A DNA stretch of 64,000 bases from Bacteriovoracales bacterium (GTDB taxonomy: Bacteria > Bdellovibrionota > Bacteriovoracia > Bacteriovoracales > Bacteriovoracaceae), in NCBI GenBank assembly GCA_028346125.1, contig JAOMEV010000005.1, forward strand, positions 1 to 64,000, given 5' to 3'. Positions 22,024 through 32,343 of this stretch are shown piece by piece. A program made the translations under genes and the position numbers. The notes under the pieces are model-generated. The model searched no databases. It saw only the letters and a list, made by a program, of their open reading frames with translations, and was not told the origin of the DNA. Within the stretch, counting starts at the first letter, position 1; each line of letters starts with the position of its first letter.

Positions 22024-23175
22024 ATGTCCATTCATCACGCTTTGACCACACTATCCACTGAAGAAAACGACTTTCGTCTTGCTGTAAGAGACTTCGCTGA
22101 AGGGGAAATCAAACCCCTCGTTAGTAAAATGGACGATGAGTCAAAAATGGACCCCGGACTAGTCCAAAAACTTTTTGAGATGGGCATGATGGGCATTGAA
22201 ACTCCAGAAGCGTTTGGCGGAACAGGAAGTACTTTTACTTCTGCATGTCTGGCGATTGAAGAAATAGGAAGAATTGATGGTTCCGTCAGTGTCCTTGTTG
22301 ACGTTCAAAATACCCTGGTCACCAATGCAGTCATCAAGTGGGGAACAAAAGAACAACAAGAAAAATACCTTCCTAAACTCGCTGGAGAATGGGTTGGTTC
22401 ATACGCTCTCAGTGAAAGCTCAAGTGGCTCTGATGCCTTCGCTCTAAAACTCAGGGCCGAAGACAAAGGCGATCATTACCTTTTGAAAGGCCATAAGCTT
22501 TGGATCACTAATGCTATGGAATCCTCCTTTTTTCTCGTTTTTGCCAACCTTAATCCAGAAGCCGGTTACAAGGGAATAACGGCTTTCATTGTTGAAAAAG
22601 GCTTTGAAGGTTTTAGCATAGGTAAAAAAGAAGATAAGCTTGGTATTAGAGCAAGTTCAACCTGCGAACTTATTTTTGATAACTGTAGAGTTCCTAAAGA
22701 AAACGTCCTTGGAGAAATTGGAAAAGGATATAAAATTGCCATCGAAACCCTTAACGAAGGAAGAATTGGTATTGGCGCCCAAATGTTAGGGATTAGCCAA
22801 GGCGCCTATGAAGCCGCCTTAGATTATACAAAGAACAGAGAACAATTTGGAAAACCAATTTCTCATTATCAAGGTGTTCAATTTCAACTTGCTGAAATGA
22901 GAACTCAACTTGAGGCCACAAGACTTATGGTTTATAACGCCGCTAGATTGAAAGACAGCGGTAAAGACTTTGTTAAAGAAGCCGCTATCGCTAAGCTTTT
23001 TTCCTCAAGAGCAGCTGAGGCCATTACCTCAAAAACAGTTGAACTCTTCGGAGGTAACGGTTTTACAAAAGAATACCCTGCAGAAAAATATTATAGAGAT
23101 GCTAAAATAGGTCAGATCTATGAAGGCACTACTAATATGCAACTTCAAACGATTGCCAAAATGGAACTTAATTAA
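22024..23175 (+). CDS. Acyl-CoA dehydrogenase
   Basis: YALSESSSGSDAFALKLRAE, FGKPISHYQGVQFQLAEM, FGGNGFTKEYPAEKYYRDAKIGQIYEGTTNMQ; GAGGAG RBS before ATG 22024. Confidence 0.95.
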   Translation: MSIHHALTTLSTEENDFRLAVRDFAEGEIKPLVSKMDDESKMDPGLVQKLFEMGMMGIETPEAFGGTGSTFTSACLAIEEIGRIDGSVSVLVDVQNTLVTNAVIKWGTKEQQEKYLPKLAGEWVGSYALSESSSGSDAFALKLRAEDKGDHYLLKGHKLWITNAMESSFFLVFANLNPEAGYKGITAFIVEKGFEGFSIGKKEDKLGIRASSTCELIFDNCRVPKENVLGEIGKGYKIAIETLNEGRIGIGAQMLGISQGAYEAALDYTKNREQFGKPISHYQGVQFQLAEMRTQLEATRLMVYNAARLKDSGKDFVKEAAIAKLFSSRAAEAITSKTVELFGGNGFTKEYPAEKYYRDAKIGQIYEGTTNMQLQTIAKMELN

Positions 23176-23206
23176 AGGAAGAGAACACCAAGTTCTCTTC
23201 CTTTAA
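23172..23206. terminator. Bidirectional terminator between convergent genes
   Basis: Perfect 15-bp inverted repeat TTAAAGGAAGAGAAC-ACCAA-GTTCTCTTCCTTTAA. Confidence 0.85.
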
Positions 23207-23211
23207 GTAAC

Positions 23212-23997
23212 TTATTTTAATAACTGTGAACTGATGATTTCTTTCATTGATTCTGGAGAAATATCATTTTTATTAGCTGCTTGTTCCATAAGAGCTTCCC
23301 AATTTTGTCCCTCACCTTGAGCTAATTTTTCATAAGCTTTAAGTGCTTCATCAACATTAAAACCAAGAAGTTTTTTGGAAAAAGACTCTAGGTCTCTTGA
23401 AGTAACACCTCTATTTTTTTTGACCTTATTAATATTCTTAATAAGCTTAGCAACTTCTAAAGATCTTTTTTCACTTAAACCAAATTGGTTTTCTAACTTT
23501 GAGGCCTTAGCTTGAAGGTTCTTCTTTTCTAAAAAAGAACCAATCAATTCAAGATCTTTATTACTTGAATTTCTCTCTTCAAAAATCATTCCTGTGTAAT
23601 CTCCAATGAAAAACCCTAAATCCGTTGATTCATAAACTTCTTGGACTGTGGCCGTCGACCAATTACCCTCTCCATAATAAGAAGCCTCATAGCCTGCATC
23701 CAAAAAGGTATCTATTGGAATTCCATTTTTCATAGCCTCACGATAAGCATTCATATCAACTGCGTAATACTCATCCCAATCATGGCTATAGAAAACGGCC
23801 CAATTTTTGTTATCCCCATGACCTGCAGCCTTAACAAGAACCCATCCCTCATTGGTTTCATCTAGCCAACCACTCTCTTCACTCATGCTATTAAGAGTTT
23901 CTAGAAGAACTTGTCTGTTGTCTTCGGTGTTGCGGTTACGACAACTGATAAGACTCAATAAACAAAGCATTACCAGTAAAATTTTTGATTTTTTCAT
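23212..23997 (-). CDS. Lipoprotein, hypothetical
   Basis: Lipobox LLSLISC; no recognised domain. Confidence 0.65.
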   Translation of the reverse strand: MKKSKILLVMLCLLSLISCRNRNTEDNRQVLLETLNSMSEESGWLDETNEGWVLVKAAGHGDNKNWAVFYSHDWDEYYAVDMNAYREAMKNGIPIDTFLDAGYEASYYGEGNWSTATVQEVYESTDLGFFIGDYTGMIFEERNSSNKDLELIGSFLEKKNLQAKASKLENQFGLSEKRSLEVAKLIKNINKVKKNRGVTSRDLESFSKKLLGFNVDEALKAYEKLAQGEGQNWEALMEQAANKNDISPESMKEIISSQLLK

Positions 23998-24086
23998 AAA
24001 TTTTCCCCCTATAGTTTAAATACCTGACTAATTCTACAAGGGAATTATAAAAAAAAAAGAAACCTTAAGTAAACTCATTTAATTGA

Positions 24087-25094
24087 TTATTTTTTTTTGT
24101 GCTGAAGGAGATGAGAAGCTGCATCCTCTGGCATAAGAGGATTACTAAAAAGCCCCCCTGCAAATTCAATTCCCCCTCTTCGAACCATGTGATAGATAAC
24201 ACTAAAATACCAATGAAAGTATTCTGACTCTCTTTCGTAATGAGAAAGGCTTTGAAGAATAAAGTTATAGTCGGGGTTTTCCAATGCATGAAAAGACATG
24301 TGACAAACGTTTGTCATGATATCAGCTAACGCCTCTAAGTCGATACATTCTCTAAAAGAGGCATGATGCTTTCTGGGAACAATCCATGTGTGGTAGGGAG
24401 ATAAACTAGCAAAGGGAACGACCGCTATAAAACAATCATTTTGATAAACAATTCTTTTTTTCTCTTTGAGCTCCATTTTTAATATGTCACACATCAAACA
24501 ATTGTCATGAATGACATGGTAATTTTCCATCTGCTGGAGCCTAACCTTAGTTTCAAAAGGCATTAAAGGAAGACCGTAAATTTGAGAATGAGGATGCTGA
24601 AGAGAGCCCCCTGCTTTGTAGCCTTGGTTTTTAAAGACAACAACATGTTTAACGTTGGGATCATCACAAACTTGCATATAGCGTTTTTTATAGGCCTCCA
24701 TCAAAGTAACGGCATTTTTAACAGGCATATTCGCAAGGGCCATATTATGCTGCGGGTGATCAATAATGACATCATGAATGCCAAAACCATCCATTTCCTT
24801 ACACATAAGAGAAAAATTTTTATCAGGAACCTTAGTTCTATCCAAACTTGCAAATTTATTTTCCAGGATTCTTACCTGCCAACCACCCTCACCTTGGATT
24901 TGTAAAATCTCTCTATCAGTGTCTTTTTCATTACCTCGACAAAAGGGGCAGTTTTCATCCATAACCGGTCTATTAAGAAAAGCATCTACCCGGTTTTCTT
25001 CTTCTGGTTTCTTATAATCACTAGGCCTTGCCTTTCTCTCAGGAGAAAACATAACCCAGTCATTGGTGATTAGATTTTTTCTAAATATTGGCAT
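24087..25094 (-). CDS. galT: Galactose-1-phosphate uridylyltransferase
   Basis: RKNLITNDWVMFSPERKARP, CPFCRGNE, LQHPHSQIYGLP (HxH). Confidence 0.93.
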   Translation of the reverse strand: MPIFRKNLITNDWVMFSPERKARPSDYKKPEEENRVDAFLNRPVMDENCPFCRGNEKDTDREILQIQGEGGWQVRILENKFASLDRTKVPDKNFSLMCKEMDGFGIHDVIIDHPQHNMALANMPVKNAVTLMEAYKKRYMQVCDDPNVKHVVVFKNQGYKAGGSLQHPHSQIYGLPLMPFETKVRLQQMENYHVIHDNCLMCDILKMELKEKKRIVYQNDCFIAVVPFASLSPYHTWIVPRKHHASFRECIDLEALADIMTNVCHMSFHALENPDYNFILQSLSHYERESEYFHWYFSVIYHMVRRGGIEFAGGLFSNPLMPEDAASHLLQHKKK

Positions 25095-25234
25095 TCCAAC
25101 CTCTTGGTGCCTTGCTTAAATCTTAGATCCCATCGGTCTTTTGAGCGTAAATGTTTAGTGAAAAAGTCAATTAAATAAATGTTCTTTTAAAAGAGCTGTG
25201 GTAATTTTACAAAAACCTTTAATTCGGAGCAAAA

Positions 25235-26281
25235 ATGAAACTAGAAGAGTTAGTAAAGCAAATCGAAGGTACATTTTTTATACCCGATAACTATAAGGGT
25301 AAAAAAGTTCAAGAAATTACCATCGAGAAGGTCTCAAACTTAGACCAGGCAGGACCCAACGACATTTCTTTTTTTGTGAACCCTAAATTATTAGGCCAAT
25401 TTAAAAAAACAAAAGCTGGTGCTGTCTTAGTTTCAAAGGCCAACAAAGAAAGTGATTGCCTTCAAATTGTACATCCTGACCCTAAAGTTTCCATGGCCAA
25501 AACCTATAACCTTTTTTATGAGCTCAAACATTCATTTAAAGGGCTCAGTGAGCTTGCCTTCATTCATCAGCATTCCAAGGTTCATCCCAAAGCGACAATT
25601 TATCCTTACTGCTATATTTCAGAAGGAGCAGAAGTTGGAGAAGACTCGGTCCTTTACCCCAATACTTTTCTTGGAGAAAGGGCCAAAGTAGGAAAAAATA
25701 CTGTCTTATTTCCTAATGTAGTTGTCATGAATGATTGTGAAATTGGAAGTAACTGTCTGATTCATCCAGGAACGGCAATTGGCGGGGATGGCTTTGGCTT
25801 TACCCCTACAGGAACCCATAATATTAAAGTCCCTCAAACAGGAAAAGTTGTCATCGAAGATGATGTTGAAATCGGCTCACTTTGCACTATCGACCGAGCG
25901 GCCTTCGATAAAACTTATATAGGAAGAGAATCCAAACTTGATTCTCAAGTCCATGTGGCCCACAACGTTCACATTGGCGAGCTCGCTTTAATTGCAGGAC
26001 AAACTGGTATTGCAGGGAGTGCTAAGCTCGGTAAAAACTTTATGTGTTCTGGTCAAGTTGCGGTTGGTCCTGGAATGGAAATTGGCGACGGTGTTATCGT
26101 CGGTCCTAAGGCCGGAGTTATTAAGCCTATTAAAGAAAAAGGCGAATACATGGGCATGCCTACTGTGAAAAAAATGGAATGGCTCAAAGAGGCCAGGGGG
26201 ATAAGTAAACTTCCTGAACTTATGAAAAGAATCACGGCCCTCGAAAAACAAATTGAAGAGCTAAAAAATCTATCATCCTAA
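25235..26281 (+). CDS. lpxD: UDP-3-O-acylglucosamine N-acyltransferase
   Basis: LpxD N-domain plus left-handed beta-helix hexapeptides; GGDGFGF and VEIGSLCTIDRAAFDKTYIG; HVAHNVHIG. Confidence 0.95.
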   Translation: MKLEELVKQIEGTFFIPDNYKGKKVQEITIEKVSNLDQAGPNDISFFVNPKLLGQFKKTKAGAVLVSKANKESDCLQIVHPDPKVSMAKTYNLFYELKHSFKGLSELAFIHQHSKVHPKATIYPYCYISEGAEVGEDSVLYPNTFLGERAKVGKNTVLFPNVVVMNDCEIGSNCLIHPGTAIGGDGFGFTPTGTHNIKVPQTGKVVIEDDVEIGSLCTIDRAAFDKTYIGRESKLDSQVHVAHNVHIGELALIAGQTGIAGSAKLGKNFMCSGQVAVGPGMEIGDGVIVGPKAGVIKPIKEKGEYMGMPTVKKMEWLKEARGISKLPELMKRITALEKQIEELKNLSS

Positions 26282-27547
26282 ATTTTTTTGGTAACTTAAT
26301 TTTTGCCCCTCTACAAAAAGAGGGGTAAAGAAAAAAAAGATATTAAAAACATAAAGACCCGCCATAACAGCATAGGCCGGTGCATGCCCATAAAAATCAA
26401 TCATAAGACCTAAAGCTGGCCCCCAAAAAATAAATAAAAAACGGGAACCTAAGGCCAAGACGGAATTGGCGGTGGCCCTCATAGGAGAAGGTATCCTTAC
26501 GTTAAAGGCGTCTCGAAAAATAACATGCCCAAGCCCTCTATTAACCTGTAAACACAGACAAGACATGAGTCCTCCAAAAGTAAAAGCAAGAAGGGGAAAT
26601 TTGGCATATTGATAAGCAAAGAAACTCATTCCTCCGTAACCAAAAATAGGAAGAAACGATATAAACAAAAGGGTCTTTTTTATTCCCAGTCTTGCTTCAA
26701 ACCCTACCGCCATTCTGCCACAAACCCCCACCGCTAGATTAGTGATGGCCCACAAAATTCCAAAGACAGGAAGAGGGATACCCAGATGTTTCCAAAAGTC
26801 CTGGTAAGACCAAACGGCCAGCCATGTGGCCGCCGCATAAATAAGGCCGTTAAAAACAATCAGAAGAAGGAGCCTTGAGCTTCCAAAGATATGGGAAATA
26901 ATCATTTTTATATTTTCCATTGTTTTTTTTCTTTCCATTTTTCTTCTTGGAGGCTCAACAATGGACAAACTTAAAAAAAGAGGGAGCCACCCTAAAATGG
27001 CCTGAATTTTAACGGGGTAATCTAAAGACCCAAAAAAAATAATCATGGCGCAACAAAGTCCTGCTAGACCCTCAGAAACCTGAGAATAAAAAATTTGTTT
27101 GGCCATCAACTTACGGGGGAAGGAGCCTTCTTCCTTCAAAGCAAAATGGGTATCATATAAAAGTGCTATATCGGTACCAGACAATAGGCTCATGGCAATA
27201 GCATTAATAATTTGGGTTAAGGCCAAAAAATAAAAACTATCAGCGAATGGGTATAGAGAGAAACCAATCCCATGTAAAACCCCAGATATAATAAGTATAG
27301 TTTTTCTATCAAACAAATCAGAAATATAACCTGAAGGAATTTCACAGAGAATAACAATAAAAGCATAAAGGGCCTGAAGCTTAAATATATCGCCCATGCT
27401 GAGTCCGATTTCCTGAAAAAAGGGAACAATAACAGGCATGAGAACCATAAACGTCCAGGAAGCATTTAGAAGAAATATCTTTTGATAATTTTTTTTGAGT
27501 TTTTCTTGCACAATTATCTTTTCGGCAACAAATAAGAAACGAAGCAA
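26273..27547 (-). CDS. MFS transporter
   Basis: About 12 hydrophobic segments; ALYAFIVILCEIPSGYISDLFDRKTILIISG is an MFS A-like motif. Confidence 0.85.
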   Translation of the reverse strand: MLRFLFVAEKIIVQEKLKKNYQKIFLLNASWTFMVLMPVIVPFFQEIGLSMGDIFKLQALYAFIVILCEIPSGYISDLFDRKTILIISGVLHGIGFSLYPFADSFYFLALTQIINAIAMSLLSGTDIALLYDTHFALKEEGSFPRKLMAKQIFYSQVSEGLAGLCCAMIIFFGSLDYPVKIQAILGWLPLFLSLSIVEPPRRKMERKKTMENIKMIISHIFGSSRLLLLIVFNGLIYAAATWLAVWSYQDFWKHLGIPLPVFGILWAITNLAVGVCGRMAVGFEARLGIKKTLLFISFLPIFGYGGMSFFAYQYAKFPLLAFTFGGLMSCLCLQVNRGLGHVIFRDAFNVRIPSPMRATANSVLALGSRFLFIFWGPALGLMIDFYGHAPAYAVMAGLYVFNIFFFFTPLFVEGQKLSYQKNLG

Positions 27548-27663
27548 TAAAAAAGAAATTGGCCTTTCATTTCAAGGGCTTTTGCTCCTAAAAAAAAATT
27601 AATTTACAGTTCCAAACGAAACTCTTATAAAAAGCCCAAATTTATTTTTAAAAGGAAAAGTTC

Positions 27664-29550
27664 ATGAGAAAAATATATTTTTTTTCAATACTCTTTATTT
27701 TCTTTCAACAAGGGATTTTATCCCAAGAAATCTTTATAGGAGAAAAAAATTATAAAGAAAAAAAAGATACCATTTTTATTGATGGCCTTGGACGAGAAGT
27801 TTACTTTAGAGGATGGAATATTTCTGGAGCTGTAAAACTTAAATCAATGGGCCATAAACCTTTTAAAAACGTAGATGATGCATCTCGAGCTTTTAGAGAC
27901 CTTAGAGAAAGAACAGGTTCAAATATTATTCGTTACACTTTAAGCTGGGAAGCTATTCACCCTCAAGTCGATACCATCAATTATAATTACCTCGAAGAAA
28001 TTACTTTTCAAATTAAAGAGGCCATCAAAAATAATATATATGTGCTCCTTGATTACCATCAGGACCTTTTCTCAAGACACCTCTTCAACAAAAACTCTAA
28101 GTTTACAGGTAATGGAGCTCCTGCATGGATAACACCAGAAAATAATTACCCTATAGAAAGGTGCTTTATTTGTACCCACTGGGGAATGAATAATATTTTC
28201 AACAAAGCAATAAAACTTGCCTTTGAAAATTTTTGGAATAATAAAGCAGTCCAAACAATTTCTGGGCCACGAAATATACAGGATGAATATTTCTGGCAGA
28301 TGGAACAAATGATCCTATACCTCAAGAAAAACCTCTCACAAAGAGAACAGCTCTTCATAATTGGGATTAACCCCATGAATGAACCCGTTCATGGTAGTTA
28401 TGGCAATCTTTCACCAAATGAATGGTATAGACAAAAAATGAGCCCCTTTAACAAAAAAGTCAGAGTTCTCATGGATCGTATGGGTTGGTCCAATAAATTT
28501 GTTTTTGCCGAACCCCTTGTTTTTTGGAATACTAATGCTCCCACAGTCCCTGCAGAAAAGCCTTTCACTAAAGAAGATCGCTTTTCAAAAGGTTTTGTTT
28601 TTAATAGTCACTATTATGATGCTCTTAGAATGTCTATTTCCGCTAAAGAAGTTAAAAATGGTTCCTATATTGGCAATATGGACCAAATAAGAAAAACATC
28701 TGCTGATCTAAAAAGACCTCCTTTTCTTAGTGAATTTGGTATGTTCATAAAAAATGAACGCGTAAAAAACCAAGCAAGAATAATTGAGGCAACTTATCAA
28801 GGTATGGAAGTCTCCAAGAAGAAAAAATCCAATTTCGCTTCTTTCTATTCTCCCTCTATTTCAGGAACACAATGGCATTGGGATATCTATCACAATACAC
28901 ATACAGAACCACTTAACGGAAAAATAATTACCAAAGGCGATGCATGGAATGATGAAGATTTTTCCATCATCACTCAAGATCATCAATATACGACCCCTGA
29001 TCCCTACGGAGTTGAAAGGGCCTGGCCAAGAAAATGCCAGGGTCGTATTATGCACTTTTATTATAAAGGCCGTCCCTATGATGGAAGAAAAGAGAAACTT
29101 AACTGGATGGCCTTAAAGTTGGGTAAAAAGCTTTATTTAGAACATCATGATTTTTTCTTTATGGTTTGGAGAGGCAGAAAATCAAACGCACCTACGGAAA
29201 TCTATCTTCCACCTCATTTTAAAATGGAGGAAACGATTCTCATGACAGAAGAGTTTATTGGAAAAGGAAGAGAAGTCAGAAAAAATAAAAACCAACTTCT
29301 TTTTTCTTCTCCTGACGTTTTAAAAAAAATAAATAAGTCCGGAGAAAGAGTTATAATTTGGAATGGAAAGGATTCTTTTCATTTTATTTTGGCCATAAAA
29401 AAAAATAAACTTGATTTAGAAGAATTAAAATTAATCCAAAAAAATATCATTGAAATGATTCATAACAAAAAAAGCCCCCTATTTTTTACAAGTCGTATAA
29501 AAATAGACAAGGTTCATTTAGGGCGAACAAAAAAATACGTAACTTACTAA
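27664..29550 (+). CDS. Secreted GH5-family glycosidase, endoglycoceramidase-like
   Basis: Signal peptide; GREVYFRGWNISG, VLLDYHQDLFSRHLF, GINPMNEPVHG (acid/base), FLSEFGMF (nucleophile), QWHWD. Confidence 0.82.
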   Translation: MRKIYFFSILFIFFQQGILSQEIFIGEKNYKEKKDTIFIDGLGREVYFRGWNISGAVKLKSMGHKPFKNVDDASRAFRDLRERTGSNIIRYTLSWEAIHPQVDTINYNYLEEITFQIKEAIKNNIYVLLDYHQDLFSRHLFNKNSKFTGNGAPAWITPENNYPIERCFICTHWGMNNIFNKAIKLAFENFWNNKAVQTISGPRNIQDEYFWQMEQMILYLKKNLSQREQLFIIGINPMNEPVHGSYGNLSPNEWYRQKMSPFNKKVRVLMDRMGWSNKFVFAEPLVFWNTNAPTVPAEKPFTKEDRFSKGFVFNSHYYDALRMSISAKEVKNGSYIGNMDQIRKTSADLKRPPFLSEFGMFIKNERVKNQARIIEATYQGMEVSKKKKSNFASFYSPSISGTQWHWDIYHNTHTEPLNGKIITKGDAWNDEDFSIITQDHQYTTPDPYGVERAWPRKCQGRIMHFYYKGRPYDGRKEKLNWMALKLGKKLYLEHHDFFFMVWRGRKSNAPTEIYLPPHFKMEETILMTEEFIGKGREVRKNKNQLLFSSPDVLKKINKSGERVIIWNGKDSFHFILAIKKNKLDLEELKLIQKNIIEMIHNKKSPLFFTSRIKIDKVHLGRTKKYVTY

Positions 29551-29623
29551 AAGTTCTCTTTTTTTATAAAGTTCTTTCCTACATTTTTCGAAAAGTTCCC
29601 TAAACGTAAAGAGGAACTACATC

Positions 29624-31756
29624 ATGAAAAAATACCTTATTTTCAATATTTTAATCTTTTGCTCCTTCACTTCCTTTGGAGAAGAAAAAAAAGCAGATAT
29701 GCCCGAACTAAGAAATGAAATGATTAATATTTTAAATACAGCGACCGCTCTAACAGATGAGCAAGATGATGAAATAAGAGAAAAAGGAATCTTTCCTTCA
29801 TGCCAGAAAGGTGACGTTTATCAATTAGGCCTTTGCTATTCAAAGTGTAAAGAAGGAACAATTGGTATAGGCCCTTATTGCTGGCAAAATTGTCGTGATG
29901 GCTTTAAAGATGCCGGAATCACGTGCTACAAATTACCAGAAACTCACAAAAAGCCAAATTATAATCGTGGAATTGGAAAAGCTCCAATTTGTCCTTCAGG
30001 AAAAGAAAAAAAAGTGGGTCTTTGTTACGATAAATGTAAAAGTGGTTATTTCTCTTCGGGCATTAACTGCAAACAAAAATGCCCTTCCGGTTACAAAGGT
30101 TTTGGTTGGTTTTGTTACAAAAGATGGTGGAGTTGGAAAAGGAAAAGAAGTTACAGCAGAGGTTTAGGAAAACTACCTAGTTCTTGCCCTAAAGGGAAAG
30201 AAATCAAAATAGGTCTTTGTTACCCAAAATGTAAAAAGAATTTTAAAGGTAATGGGCCTCTCTGTATGGGAACTTGCCCTCAAGGTTATGAGGACAAGGG
30301 AGTTGCCTGTATTTACTCTGGAGAAATTTATGGCAAGAGTAAAGTTTCTAGAAAAACGGAGTCTCCTATTCATTCGGGAATAAAAAAACCTAAGAATATA
30401 AAATACATTAAGGATGAAAAAGGACGTTCCCTTATTCTCCACGGAGTTAATACCTCAAATAGTGCCAAGGGTAATCCTGAAAATATGTCTTGGATTACGG
30501 AAAAAGATGTGATTCAGGAAACAAAAGAATTTGGTATGAATGCAGTTAGACTTTTGATTTTTTGGTCTGCAATAGAGCCTCAAAAAGGTGTGTATAATGA
30601 TAAGTATCTTGATAAAGTTGCGAAGAGGGTGAAGTGGTATACCGATAATGGAGCCTGGGTAATTCTTGATATGCACCAAGATATTTATGGAAAGGCCGTC
30701 GGGGGAAATGGAGCCCCGAAATGGGCAACGAACACAGAGCCTTTTGAAGAGTTTGAAGGTCAAAAAGTGACTAAGCTTCATGAAACTTTTAAGCATTACT
30801 GGTGGCTTGAGAATATAAATCCGGCCACCATGCAGGCCTTTATCAATTTCTGGAATTATAAAGAACAGAAATACCGTTACCTCCAAAATCATTATGTTCG
30901 GGCCTGGAAAAAAGTGGCCAAGAGGTTTAAAGACACTCCCGGGGTTTTAGGCTATGACCTTATGAATGAGCCCCACGACGCTGACTTAAAAGATACTTTT
31001 GAAATAAATAAACTTGGAGAACTTTATAAAAGGGTTATTAGAGGCATTAGGGAATACGACAATGATAAATGGATATTTTTTGAACCTCGCTCCTTTGGAG
31101 TGAACTTTGGAATTCCTTCTTTTCTTAAAAAGGTCGAAGATGTCAGGTCTGGTGAACCCAGACTGGTATATGCACCTCATATGTATCCTCCACTAATTCA
31201 CGAAAATGTACCTTACGGATCCGTGGACAGGAAATCCGTTTCTATGTGGTCTCGCAACAGATCGATTGAAGTTGATCTCCATAAGGCCCCTCTTTGGGTC
31301 GGTGAAATAGGTAGTAGCGAAAAAGTCGATGGTTTTTTTACTTATATCGAAGAAGCTTTGAATATACTCGATTATATGGGGGCCAGTTGGATGTGGTGGA
31401 GTAATGATCCTTCAAAAACATGGGGTCTGGTTGATGGAAAAAGAAAAGGAAATGAAAAACTTCATTATCTGGTAAGAACCTATCCGAGAGCAGTGGCCGG
31501 GCATCCACTCGCTTACTCTTTTGATGTGAATAATGGAACCTTCAGGCTTAAATTTCAAACACTCGATAATGTGAATGGAAAAACAGAAATTTTTGTTCCC
31601 CGTCGGCATTACCCCAATGGTTATGAGATAAAAGTATTTAATAAAACCAGTGGTACAAAATGGAGTCATACCTACGATAAGAGTTCTCAAATTCTTTATC
31701 TTTCAACAGAAAATATAGGAACTCCCTATACTGTTTTAATAAAAAGAAAGAAATGA
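29624..31756 (+). CDS. Secreted GH5-family endoglycoceramidase-like glycosidase with N-terminal Cys-rich repeats
   Basis: Signal peptide; GRSLILHGVNTSNSAKG, ILDMHQDIYGKAVGGNGAPKWAT, GYDLMNEPHD, LWVGEIGSSE, SWMWWSND. Confidence 0.85.
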   Translation: MKKYLIFNILIFCSFTSFGEEKKADMPELRNEMINILNTATALTDEQDDEIREKGIFPSCQKGDVYQLGLCYSKCKEGTIGIGPYCWQNCRDGFKDAGITCYKLPETHKKPNYNRGIGKAPICPSGKEKKVGLCYDKCKSGYFSSGINCKQKCPSGYKGFGWFCYKRWWSWKRKRSYSRGLGKLPSSCPKGKEIKIGLCYPKCKKNFKGNGPLCMGTCPQGYEDKGVACIYSGEIYGKSKVSRKTESPIHSGIKKPKNIKYIKDEKGRSLILHGVNTSNSAKGNPENMSWITEKDVIQETKEFGMNAVRLLIFWSAIEPQKGVYNDKYLDKVAKRVKWYTDNGAWVILDMHQDIYGKAVGGNGAPKWATNTEPFEEFEGQKVTKLHETFKHYWWLENINPATMQAFINFWNYKEQKYRYLQNHYVRAWKKVAKRFKDTPGVLGYDLMNEPHDADLKDTFEINKLGELYKRVIRGIREYDNDKWIFFEPRSFGVNFGIPSFLKKVEDVRSGEPRLVYAPHMYPPLIHENVPYGSVDRKSVSMWSRNRSIEVDLHKAPLWVGEIGSSEKVDGFFTYIEEALNILDYMGASWMWWSNDPSKTWGLVDGKRKGNEKLHYLVRTYPRAVAGHPLAYSFDVNNGTFRLKFQTLDNVNGKTEIFVPRRHYPNGYEIKVFNKTSGTKWSHTYDKSSQILYLSTENIGTPYTVLIKRKK
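29795..30330 (+). repeat. Three ~63-aa Cys-rich tandem repeats in the GH5 protein
   Basis: Repeats with core GLCYxKCKxxxxxxGxxCxxxCxxGxxxxGxxC, linked by RGIGKAPI/RGLGKLPS. Confidence 0.85.
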
Positions 31757-31790
31757 AAAAAACGGCCAGAGAAAAACTTGAATGTGATAA

Positions 31791-31821
31791 TGAAATTTGA
31801 TTCCCTTATAAAAAAATTTCA
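31791..31821. terminator. Possible bidirectional terminator between convergent genes
   Basis: TGAAATTT ... AAATTTCA inverted repeat; AT-rich, weak. Confidence 0.3.
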
Positions 31822-32274
31822 CTAAATTTTATTAAACTTTTTTTCCAAAACCCTGTGCCTGTGAATAAATAATCGACGTACGAAAAACCGTATCAAAGGA
31901 GATAAGAATATCAGATGAGGTTTTATTTCAAGCTCATCTTTTAAGGTACATCCTCCTTCGGCCTCGGAGACCTCTCTAATATGACACCATTTTTTATAAG
32001 TTAAAGATGATGAATTTTCGGAAAAATGACCATCGATATTATAAGAAGTAAAATAGAAAGAATAATAATCAATAGGAATAAAACCAAGAAAGAGAACCCA
32101 ACTATGGAAAAAAAATCGTCCAGGGGCCTCAACATTTTCCGTTAAAACATCTGGGGGATATGTTAACCGCAGCCATGGAAAAAGTTCCGAATTGACTCCT
32201 TTCATAGAAAAAGAGTGATCAACCAAAACTTTTTTTTCCACATCAAACTTAGACTCAAAGGAAAGCTTTATCAT
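31822..32274 (-). CDS. SRPBCC-like protein, hypothetical
   Basis: Overall SRPBCC-type pattern (START/cyclase-like); 150 aa. Confidence 0.55.
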   Translation of the reverse strand: MIKLSFESKFDVEKKVLVDHSFSMKGVNSELFPWLRLTYPPDVLTENVEAPGRFFFHSWVLFLGFIPIDYYSFYFTSYNIDGHFSENSSSLTYKKWCHIREVSEAEGGCTLKDELEIKPHLIFLSPLIRFFVRRLFIHRHRVLEKKFNKI

Positions 32275-32343
32275 CAGAAAAACCGTATAATGGACTTAAT
32301 GTACTAGAATAATAATTTCTAGAACATAAGGAGACGTATTTAA

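Noticed and set aside
29795-30330. Possible DNA repeat array / CRISPR
   Set aside because: Repeats are conserved at protein level (Cys spacing), diverged at DNA level and within one ORF; no identical direct repeats with spacers.
30455-30892. 145-aa minus-strand ORF within the GH5 gene
   Set aside because: Antisense of a catalytic domain with clear motifs; no independent RBS or domain.
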